Source: DATFYM01 sp035315065 (GTDB taxonomy: Bacteria; Acidobacteriota; Terriglobia; UBA7540). From it: a stretch of DNA of 64,000 nt. Position numbers and translations under genes: made by a program. Of this stretch, positions 32,681 to 39,496 are shown piece after piece. The notes under the pieces are model-generated. The model saw only the letters and a program-made list of their open reading frames with translations, was not told the DNA's origin and searched no databases. How positions within the stretch are numbered: the first letter of the stretch is position 1; the number at the start of each line of letters is the position of its first letter. The stretch is taken from NCBI GenBank assembly GCA_035315065.1, contig DATFYM010000203.1, positions 1 through 64,000 on the forward strand, given 5' to 3'.

Positions 32681-35600
32681 CTATCTGAAACGCTCGCCCG
32701 GTCGATAGGTGCGGCGCGCCTGACGCTTGCGGTCGGGACTCCAGGCAAAGCGCGGGCGCTCCACCGTGACCGAGAGCGGGAATTCCTGGCAGCGCCGGCG
32801 AATGGTCTCGTGTTCGGCGGCGGTGAGCCCCAAGCCTGCGGCAACAATTTCGTCAATCTCTTCCAGAATTGCCAGCACGCGTCCTTGTGTTTGCTTCACG
32901 TTGCTTTCAAAATTGCGAATTCTCTCTGCAATGCGGGCGCGATCAGTCGCTTCAGCCGGCAGCAGTATGTTTTCCATGTCCAGGCCCCGGAACTCGTCGT
33001 CGTCGGTCGCCAGCAACGCCAGCCGTACGAGCATGACCAGTTCCGGGGACTCAGCGATGAGCCTCTGACCTCCAACCGTCAACTGGTTGCCGCTTACCTC
33101 CGACCCGGCCAGATCTTCCCGGTCGGCGGTCTCATCCGGCTTGGTCACCCGCAATCCGAGGAAACCCGCCTTCTTAAACTCTGTTACTGCGGCAACCTCG
33201 GCGGCATAGACTTCGGCCTCGGTGGCGAGGATACTGTTCGAGAGGCTCGTCGCCTCAACGGAGAGACTGTGAAGCCTTCCGGCTGTTGCGTCGGACAGAC
33301 CCGGCACGCGTAACGCCTTAAGCGTCCGTGGAAACCAGTGAGTCCTCCTCCTCAACAGAATTGCTGATCTTCCTGTTAGAAAGGCATAATAACGAGACAC
33401 TCTTGAATTGACGACGGCTGCGATGCAATGCGCGCTGTATTTCTTGGGAACCACTGCGATGACGCTATTATTCGCGACCACCGTCAAGGGGTCTGCGACC
33501 GCCGCCACAAGGGTCACGTAGACTTCGGGGATCAGGCAACAGAGAGTGTCGCTGGGAGAGCCCGTGGCCAGTTTGTTTGGGGTTTCGTAGTCGAACCTCC
33601 CAAGTCCGGTGTCATCGGGCTTCCCCGCATTTGCCTCATAAAAGTCGAGATCGGACCATATTGAGGCGTCTTCAGCGGTGTCGATCCTCTCCAGATTCGC
33701 GTATTCGTCCACGCCCTTTGCAATCTGGAAGGCGGCCACGTGTTGGCCCTTCACGAAGGGAACCTCGCGCGGCCCTGGATCGTCGCCATCCACGGGCCGC
33801 AAGAATTCTTGGACGTTTCCGGCTTTGACGGCGAACGAGCAGCGCACGCAGTCCTCGATGGTTGGGAGCGAATTCAGCTTCTTGAGGATCGGAAGGTCCT
33901 CTTCGCTGACGTCAAGGCACCAGTCGCCCGAAGGGCTCAACGCGGCCCACTCGTCGAAAGGCAGGACTGAGGACTTATGACCTAGAAACTCTGCATTCGT
34001 GGCAGCTTCCTCCAACTCCTTTGTGCTGGCGATCCCCCTCACCAGCCGGACGGCGTGGCTCTCGGGGCGGGTTCGCTTGGTCAGGAAGATGAGCATCGGC
34101 ACAATGTCTGCGCCGGGAAATACTTCCTTGGCGCACCATTCCAGCGACACCAACTCGAAGATGCCGTAGTTTTGGTCCTTGAGGACGTTCCTGAGGTAAG
34201 CAGCCATTTGGGCGTTGGCGATCGCGAGAGGGGCCACCATGCCGATGGTCCCGTTTTGCTTCGCGAGGTACTGCGTGGCGACATACAGGAAATATACCGA
34301 GAGGTCGGTGTTCTTCTGGGCCAACTTCGGGAAGCGTTCGTTGAGTACCGCGCGGTCTTCCGCAGGAAGCCTCTCGTTTCTCACGAACGGTGGATTGCCC
34401 ACGACGTAGTCGTAGGTGGAAATCTTCTCGGTGGCGAACCCTGCGCTGTCAACGTCCCCCTCTCCGCCGAAGTCCACTGGCTCAGGAATTCCCATGGCGA
34501 GGGAGTTCTGCAAAGACACATCCATAGGCTTGATTTCGTAAGCCGGGTCCTGCTTCTTCGCCTCCAAGTAAGTCTCCAACAGCGCGAACAAGAGGCTGAG
34601 GTGTGAAAGGAACACCGAGAAAGGGTTAATGTCCTGACCGCGCAAGCAGGTTCGAACCAAGTCGATCCTGTTTTCAGGAGAAAGATGTGAGCCCGCCGCA
34701 AGCAATCGCAAAGCCGCCCGCACGCCAAAGGTGAAGGAGCCGCAGGCGGGGTCCAAAATGCGCTTCTGCATGATGGCAGCGTCGGAGGAGATTCCGGTAC
34801 GGGCCAGAATATAATCCACCACCTCGACAGGTGTGTAGTACTCACCGAGCCTGCGCCTCTCGATCCTGGGCCGGAAATATTGGTAGATGGAGCCCAAGAC
34901 GTCGCGATTGATTTCCTTGAAACTGAAGGCGTTCAGCCGGAAGAGAATTCTTTCCAGAATGTCGTGAAGCACTCCATTGCTTTTTCCGAACCAGTCGAAA
35001 ACCGACGACTCGAAGAGGCTGGAGTAAATGTGGGCGACGTCCTTGTAAGCCACGTCAAGTAAATCCTGGTACTGTTCCTTGATGTTTTGGACAAAGTCCC
35101 GCCAAACAGCAATGCCCGAGTTCGAGATTTTCCGAGTCGTCAGGCCGACGTCTTCACAAATACGAACGAAAATGAGGCGGCTGAGGGCGACGTAGGCGGT
35201 GTTGGTGCAGAAAATGTCCTCGAAAGCACTTTCTTCCTGCGTGCCCGCATACGTCTGGTCGTGCTTGAAGCGATCGTAGTCGCGTTCGAAGACCTGAAGG
35301 GCAAGGTCATGGTGGGCGCGCAGGGTCAGAATTCGGTAACGAAGCCTGGCGCGGGTCTTGACCGCGCCGGAACCAATATCCTTGAGCCTTTGCTCAAGCT
35401 CAGCAATCTTCCCGTTTGCCTCTTGGTATTCCTTCTCCAACTCGCGGAAGCGAAAATGGCAGTAGCCTTGAAGTTTTTCGATCGAGTAGCTGAACGCGGA
35501 CTGGAGCTGGGAAAGGGTCTCAGAAGTTATGGGGATGTGGCCGCTCTTGAGTTTGCCCTCGCGGAAAGCTTCGAACTGCCGCCTCTCCAGCGAAGCGGCG

Positions 35601-36070
35601 TAGCTGATGATATGAAGGCGCTCCCGAACAGCTTTCTCCGTAAGGGGGTACTCAGCCTTACTCCGTGGGTCCAGCACGCGGTAGCCGTCGATTTCAAGAG
35701 TCTCCAGGACCTTCCCGTCAAGGTCGCATACGTAGAAGGTGCGTGGCGCGCACAGCACCACGTAGAAGGTTTCCGGGCCAATGTAACCATGCGCCAGGAC
35801 CTGCTCACGCCAGATTCGCTCCCTGCGATCCTCGTCCCGGATCTCAGCGTCATCGAGTTTGGCTTCGACAACGACCCATTCAGACTCGTCTTGCTGAGAA
35901 TAGAGTCGGATGTCCGGGATTCCATGTTTTCCGGATTTGTTGATAATTCGGTGCTTGGGGGGATAACCAAGCAATCCGCCGAAAAGATGCGTGGCCAGCG
36001 GAGTGTAAAAGCCTATCTCGCTGGCGATCGCGGTCGGGCCGGTCTCTTCGAGATACCTTTTCAATGACAT
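32681..36070 (-). CDS. Type IIG-like restriction endonuclease/adenine methyltransferase
   Basis: A 1129-residue single-chain restriction-modification enzyme. The N-terminus carries a PD-(D/E)xK-type nuclease site: G-I-P-D-I-R-L at about residue 51 and V-V-V-E-A-K-L at about 67-73. A helical linker follows. The methyltransferase domain shows motif I D-P-A-C-G-S-F at about 440 and the adenine-N6 motif V-G-N-P-P-F at about 557. The remainder (about 700-1050) fits a target-recognition domain with Y-Y-A-F-L-T-G-R-S-A-like contacts and ends in coiled helices. It would cut and methylate from one polypeptide and needs no separate methylase. No other defence gene is in the same operon; higBA lies just upstream in the same direction. 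Confidence 0.88.
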   Translation of the reverse strand: MSLKRYLEETGPTAIASEIGFYTPLATHLFGGLLGYPPKHRIINKSGKHGIPDIRLYSQQDESEWVVVEAKLDDAEIRDEDRRERIWREQVLAHGYIGPETFYVVLCAPRTFYVCDLDGKVLETLEIDGYRVLDPRSKAEYPLTEKAVRERLHIISYAASLERRQFEAFREGKLKSGHIPITSETLSQLQSAFSYSIEKLQGYCHFRFRELEKEYQEANGKIAELEQRLKDIGSGAVKTRARLRYRILTLRAHHDLALQVFERDYDRFKHDQTYAGTQEESAFEDIFCTNTAYVALSRLIFVRICEDVGLTTRKISNSGIAVWRDFVQNIKEQYQDLLDVAYKDVAHIYSSLFESSVFDWFGKSNGVLHDILERILFRLNAFSFKEINRDVLGSIYQYFRPRIERRRLGEYYTPVEVVDYILARTGISSDAAIMQKRILDPACGSFTFGVRAALRLLAAGSHLSPENRIDLVRTCLRGQDINPFSVFLSHLSLLFALLETYLEAKKQDPAYEIKPMDVSLQNSLAMGIPEPVDFGGEGDVDSAGFATEKISTYDYVVGNPPFVRNERLPAEDRAVLNERFPKLAQKNTDLSVYFLYVATQYLAKQNGTIGMVAPLAIANAQMAAYLRNVLKDQNYGIFELVSLEWCAKEVFPGADIVPMLIFLTKRTRPESHAVRLVRGIASTKELEEAATNAEFLGHKSSVLPFDEWAALSPSGDWCLDVSEEDLPILKKLNSLPTIEDCVRCSFAVKAGNVQEFLRPVDGDDPGPREVPFVKGQHVAAFQIAKGVDEYANLERIDTAEDASIWSDLDFYEANAGKPDDTGLGRFDYETPNKLATGSPSDTLCCLIPEVYVTLVAAVADPLTVVANNSVIAVVPKKYSAHCIAAVVNSRVSRYYAFLTGRSAILLRRRTHWFPRTLKALRVPGLSDATAGRLHSLSVEATSLSNSILATEAEVYAAEVAAVTEFKKAGFLGLRVTKPDETADREDLAGSEVSGNQLTVGGQRLIAESPELVMLVRLALLATDDDEFRGLDMENILLPAEATDRARIAERIRNFESNVKQTQGRVLAILEEIDEIVAAGLGLTAAEHETIRRRCQEFPLSVTVERPRFAWSPDRKRQARRTYRPGERFR

Positions 36071-36076
36071 TCGCGG

Positions 36077-36590
36077 CTACGCAATCATACTATCGAGACG
36101 AGCGAGATTCGGCAAGCTGAACCTTCGGATCGCGGAGAGGTTCATCTCATCCGTGCTTGTTGACGCAAAACAAGCGCAGAGCTGCTTTCCAAACTCTGCG
36201 GTATCTTCTTGGTCGGAGCAACTCCCCCACCCAAGCGAGTAGAAGGGCGGCCTGGTGCGCTTGCTGCGGTCGCTCCTTGGTGACCAGCAGGCGCACAGTT
36301 GTCGCGGCCTTTGGCGCGGCTGGCGCAGAGCGCATCTCTGCGGTAGTGCAGACTGGGAAGGCGCGGGTTGGAACTGAAAGCCTCGCATCCACAGAACAGG
36401 TCGCCGCTACGGTCGCTCAGTGGCTTCGAGCTCGGACTCCCCCGGATGATGATCGATCTGGCTGGCCGGCGCAGAGCGCAGATGTGCGACCTTTGTCGAG
36501 AAGCATCAAGCGAGCCCAGACGTAGTCAGCGGGATCGATCTGGCCTAGGAACTGGCTAATCCAGGAAATCAGGTCAGTGTGTATCAGTGG
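36077..36590. other. Spacer with a hairpin element, no gene called
   Basis: At about 36173-36220 a CGCAGAG...CTCTGCGG hairpin is followed by TATCTTCTTGGTCG; the same layout recurs at 37739-37780, so this is a dispersed repeat. The open frames here on both strands are Arg/Ser/Ala-rich with no family features. Confidence 0.5.
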
Positions 36591-36917
36591 CTATGCGGCC
36601 CGGCGCCGGCGCGTGTGATCGCGGGATCGCCGAACGTCCAACGACAGGCCCAGGTGATGTGCGTAAATCAGCAGCTTCTCTATGCTCATCTGGGCGATCT
36701 TGCCGCGCATTAGATTGCTGACGACCGGCTGGTACTCATCGAGGATTTCCACCAATTGCGCTTGGCGGTACTTTTTGCGCTTCACCTCATCGAGGATGGC
36801 GTCGAGAATGCGCGCCTTAAATTCCAGCGCCAAGGCTTCCTCGGGTGAGAATCCCAAATCTCGAAACAGATCGTCTTTCGTGACGTGGGTCGGCTTACTG
36901 GCTGCTGTGCTTCTCAC
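36591..36917 (-). CDS. higA: HigA-type antitoxin (XRE helix-turn-helix)
   Basis: A 108-residue DNA-binding antitoxin. The core after F-S-P-E-E-A-L-A-L-E-F-K is an XRE-type HTH: K-Y-R-Q-A-Q-L-V-E-I-L then Q-P-V-V-S-N-L-M-R-G-K as recognition helix, and M-S-I-E-K-L-L-I-Y-A. It is encoded 22 bases after the toxin, the toxin-first order typical of hig loci, and would both neutralise it and repress the operon. The tail is strongly basic (R-R-S-R-D-H-T-R-R-R-R). Confidence 0.85.
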   Translation of the reverse strand: MRSTAASKPTHVTKDDLFRDLGFSPEEALALEFKARILDAILDEVKRKKYRQAQLVEILDEYQPVVSNLMRGKIAQMSIEKLLIYAHHLGLSLDVRRSRDHTRRRRAA

Positions 36918-36939
36918 GTTTTCTTTGCTCCTGGATTCG

Positions 36940-37296
36940 CTACCACACGCGGGACAGCCGTTCTCTGGCCGTATGGAGGTCCCGCGGTTCAGTTTTTCTG
37001 CTCCGCTTCTCGAAGCAATGTAGAACGTGGATCACATCGTCGATCTTGGCGAGATAAATGATGCGATACCACGTCCTCTCGTCGCCTTCCTTCAGTTCGT
37101 AAACGCCAGCACCCACTGACTCCATCCGGCGCGTGGGAACCTGTGGTTGTTTACCCAGTTGGAGCCTGTAAAGAGCAAAGCCCGGGTTTCCTCGAGCCTC
37201 TTTGGGGAACCCGGCCAAGACTTCGCGGGAATCGCCCTCCCAGTGTACGACCGCGCGCCCCGGCCTGTGCCTCTCCGCCGCCTGTTCGTCTGCCAT
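36940..37296 (-). CDS. higB: HigB/Gp49-type toxin
   Basis: A 118-residue RelE-superfamily toxin of the phage-derived Gp49 branch: F-P-K-E-A-R near the start, then a L-Q-L-G-K-Q-P segment, and the strands G-V-Y-E-L-K-E, W-Y-R-I-I-Y-L-A and V-I-H-V-L-H-C-F-E-K-R-S-R-K-T. These are the family's usual RNA-binding and catalytic positions; such toxins cleave ribosome-bound mRNA. GGAGGG stands just upstream of the ATG at 37296. No lesion is visible, so the pair is probably active. Confidence 0.87.
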   Translation of the reverse strand: MADEQAAERHRPGRAVVHWEGDSREVLAGFPKEARGNPGFALYRLQLGKQPQVPTRRMESVGAGVYELKEGDERTWYRIIYLAKIDDVIHVLHCFEKRSRKTEPRDLHTARERLSRVW

Positions 37297-37474
37297 ATTC
37301 CCTCCGTTTCAATTGGAGCGTGGCTGACGAGGTCCACGGTTTGCGTCGAGTGACCAGGCGATTACGCGCGCCCGGCGCGAGTGTCCAGGAAATCAGGCTA
37401 GTATCCTTCGGGCGATTATACAAGATTTATTATGCGCGTTCTTCAACGAAGAAAGGGCACAAACACAAAAGAAG

Positions 37475-37517
37475 GGGACACTTCTAATGAGATGAGAATG
37501 GGGACATTTCTAATGAG
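37475..37517. repeat. Pair of 18-bp direct repeats
   Basis: GGGGACACTTCTAATGAG and GGGGACATTTCTAATGAG stand 25 bases apart with one difference. Similar GGGGACA...TTCT words are often found at insertion-sequence ends, so this may be an IS scar; no transposase is present. Confidence 0.65.
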
Positions 37518-37585
37518 CGTTGACAGCCCATTCATTGCCATTGCGCGTTGCCAGCATTGCCGGAAGTGAGCCGGCCGCACCCTGC

Positions 37586-37730
37586 ACGTCCGATGCCTTG
37601 CAATCGTCAATCGACAGTCGTCAACTGTTCCCTACAGCAGTCGCATCCGGCGTCACTCGCGAGGGTTATAATGGGGTCTGCGGCCATCCCATGCTGGTGG
37701 GAGAAGTGACCTATGCCCTTTGCTCGGAGC
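37586..37730. repeat. 145-bp direct repeat, copy 1 (carries TATAAT box)
   Basis: Matches 39352-39496 over 145 bases with no gaps and six differences (about 96%). It includes CAATCGTCAATCGACAGTCG, the word GGCGTCACTCGCGAG, a perfect TATAAT at 37667-37672, and the first codons of the S8-like protease signal peptide (ATG...TTTGCTCGGAGC), where this copy diverges into an unrelated frame. Confidence 0.92.
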
Positions 37731-37738
37731 AGGGGTAG

Positions 37739-37764
37739 CGCAGACATGCTCTTCAATGTCTGCG
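37739..37764. repeat. Hairpin element (9-bp stem)
   Basis: CGCAGACAT and ATGTCTGCG form a perfect 9-bp stem with an 8-base loop, followed by GTTCCTTCTTGGTCG. A related element with a shorter stem lies at about 36173-36220. REP-like dispersed element. Confidence 0.75.
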
Positions 37765-37953
37765 GTTCCTTCTTGGTCGCTATTGTCCCCACCTTGCTCA
37801 AAACTCAAATCGTCGTATTCTCGTCTGCTGACAGCGGCGCTCGAATCGACCACCACCTCTCTTGCTCCACTGCCTCCACCTTGGCGCACTCAAAGATCCC
37901 GCCCCTTCCGGGGCTACCGGAGCCACCGGAGCCACAGGCAGCCACAGGCAGCC

Positions 37954-37982
37954 TTGACAATGTAGCTTCATAGAGCTACATT
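37954..37982 (+). promoter_or_regulatory. vapBC promoter with embedded palindromic operator
   Basis: A perfect TTGACA (37954-37959), a 17-base spacer and TACATT (37977-37982) are followed by exactly 6 bases and the vapB ATG, so +1 should coincide with the start codon. A palindrome, AATGTAGCT-TCATAG-AGCTACATT (37959-37982), covers the spacer and the minus-10 box, a natural site for autorepression by the toxin-antitoxin complex. Confidence 0.75.
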
Positions 37983-37988
37983 GACACG

Positions 37989-38282
37989 ATGAAAAGCGTG
38001 GGCCTTAGGGAATTGAAGAACCGTTTGAGCGAGTACGTTCGGGAAGTCCGGTCCGGCGAAGGCGTGCTGGTGACGGATCGCGGGCAAGTGGTCGCAGAAC
38101 TCATCCCGCCGGACCAAGGGAGCGATGAGCGAGGCGTCCCTGCGGGGCTGGTGGTACTCGCAAGGAGAGGGCAACTGACGCTGGGCGCCTCAAATAAGGC
38201 GAAGGTGTATCCCAGGCTCCCGCGTCTCCTCAAGCGACATCAAGCCACGGAACTCCTCAATGAGGAGCGCGGCGCCCGGTGA
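37989..38282 (+). CDS. vapB: Phd/YefM-type antitoxin (VapB partner)
   Basis: A 97-residue prevent-host-death-type antitoxin: V-G-L-R-E-L-K-N-R-L-S-E-Y-V then G-E-G-V-L-V-T-D-R-G-Q-V-V-A-E-L-I-P, the classical Phd N-terminal DNA-binding fold, followed by a flexible C-terminal toxin-wrapping part (R-L-P-R-L-L-K-R-H). It has no Shine-Dalgarno sequence and appears leaderless. Its last codons overlap vapC by 4 bases (GTGA). Confidence 0.88.
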   Translation: MKSVGLRELKNRLSEYVREVRSGEGVLVTDRGQVVAELIPPDQGSDERGVPAGLVVLARRGQLTLGASNKAKVYPRLPRLLKRHQATELLNEERGAR

Positions 38283-38710
38283 ACATTTACGCGGAGTCTA
38301 GCGCCGTGCTGGCATGGTTGCTCGGGGAAGAAGCCGGCCGCCCCGTGCGCGAGGTGCTCCGCCGCGCCGAGTTGGTGATGGCCTCCGATCTTACTCTCGT
38401 CGAGTGCGATCGCGTGCTGATTCGCGCCCTCACGCTCGGAGAAATCGATGAAGCCACGGCCGCCGATCGACGTGCGCACCTGAATGCCGCCGCCGCCCAC
38501 TGGCACTTGTGGCGGGTCAGCTCGGACATTCTGGACCGAGCGAGGCATCCGTTTCCCGCAGAGCCCGTCCGCACCCTTGACGCGATTCACCTGGCGTCCG
38601 CACTGGCCGCGCGTTCTGCTGTACCCGGCGTGGAACTCCTGAGTCTGGATGATCGCATTCGCAGAGCCGGGGTGCAGCTCGGATTCCGACTTCAACCATC
38701 AGCTTGCTGA
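38279..38710 (+). CDS. vapC: VapC-type PIN-domain toxin
   Basis: A 143-residue PIN ribonuclease. It starts with GTG inside the vapB end. The first acidic position is Glu5 in I-Y-A-E-S-S-A-V-L (Asp in most VapCs; the E-S-S-A variant is also known), then Glu in L-T-L-V-E-C-D and the T-L-D-A-I-H-L-A-S-A block, and S-L-D-D-R-I near the end. Metal-dependent cleavage of tRNA or rRNA is the family activity. The whole vapBC unit lies between two 145-bp direct repeats. Confidence 0.9.
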   Translation: MNIYAESSAVLAWLLGEEAGRPVREVLRRAELVMASDLTLVECDRVLIRALTLGEIDEATAADRRAHLNAAAAHWHLWRVSSDILDRARHPFPAEPVRTLDAIHLASALAARSAVPGVELLSLDDRIRRAGVQLGFRLQPSAC

Positions 38711-38975
38711 ATTCCGCGGGTGGCTCAGCCCCGCGGACCCACAAGACGGGTTCGCGCTACGCTTGCTGGCCAATGATAATCAAAGCTGGCATCGCAGTCG
38801 CTGGCCCTCCGCCGTCAGCCGATATCCCTGCTCTCGTCAGGACCGCTCAGCCTTCTCTGGCGAAACCGGTCCTATCTGACCGGCGGGTTTGTGGACGTCC
38901 GGCACAGTTCACAGCATATAAAGCATGCTGTGGCTACGTTCTTCATTTTGCGACCGCGAAGAAGAATGGAGGCGA
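38711..38975. other. Spacer, nothing recognised
   Basis: About 265 bases between vapC and the convergent small gene. There is no plausible coding frame, hairpin or repeat that I can support. Confidence 0.5.
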
Positions 38976-39266
38976 TTACGGTTGCCCGTCGTGGCCGTCG
39001 CCCTGGGCGCGGATGAAGCGGTCGACAGTTGTGGCGAGGAGGTCCACTTTGGCCGCGAGGCGGTCCACGGTCGCGGTCAGAGCGTCGTGTTTGACCGCCA
39101 GGTCCCCGACCGTGCCAGCGAGTTGCGCCACGGTCTCGGTTAGCCTGGCCTGATTGGAGACGGTCTGGCCGACGATGGTGTGAAGCTGGTAAAGGTCCCC
39201 CTCCATTCTCACCAGCGCGTCCTGCATCTGTTCAGGCGTCAGCAACATTGGGATTTCCAATCCCAT
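38976..39266 (-). CDS. Small coiled-coil protein of unknown function
   Basis: A 96-residue protein from the ATG at 39266 (a further ATG lies at 39248; the upstream frame to 39335 is spacer-like). The core is a run of heptads with hydrophobic a/d positions: T-E-T-V-A-Q-L-A-G-T-V-G-D-L-A and then A-T-V-D-R-L-A-A-K-V-D-L-L-A-T-T-V-D-R-F-I. It should form a parallel coiled coil. No membrane segment. Such small proteins occur beside toxin-antitoxin loci but I cannot assign a role. Confidence 0.55.
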   Translation of the reverse strand: MGLEIPMLLTPEQMQDALVRMEGDLYQLHTIVGQTVSNQARLTETVAQLAGTVGDLAVKHDALTATVDRLAAKVDLLATTVDRFIRAQGDGHDGQP

Positions 39267-39351
39267 GATAGTGTGAGTACTAGCGAGTGTCAACGGCGCC
39301 GCGGCGCCGCGTCCCGGAGGGTATGGTCTTGGCATGAGCGAGCAGGCACGA

Positions 39352-39496
39352 ACGTCCGATGCCTTGCAATCGTCAATCGACAGTCGTCAACTCTTCCCTA
39401 CAGCGGCCGCATCCGGCGTCACTCGCGAGGGTTATAATGGGGTCTGCGGCCATCCCATGCTGGCGGGAGAAGTGACCTATGTCTTTTGCTCGGAGC
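39352..39496. repeat. 145-bp direct repeat, copy 2 (promoter of the S8-like protease)
   Basis: Second copy of the 37586-37730 unit. Here the TATAAT at 39433-39438 stands 41 bases before the ATG of the protease gene, so this copy looks like the functional promoter. GGGAGAAGTG near 39466-39475 provides a Shine-Dalgarno-like sequence. Confidence 0.92.

Noticed and set aside
36157..36525. 122-codon frame between the restriction enzyme and higA
   Set aside because: No motif, overlaps a dispersed hairpin element, and starts inside it.
37713..37973. 86-codon frame starting in direct-repeat copy 1
   Set aside because: The start codons are the duplicated beginning of the protease gene; the rest is hairpin and spacer sequence without a signal-peptide continuation.
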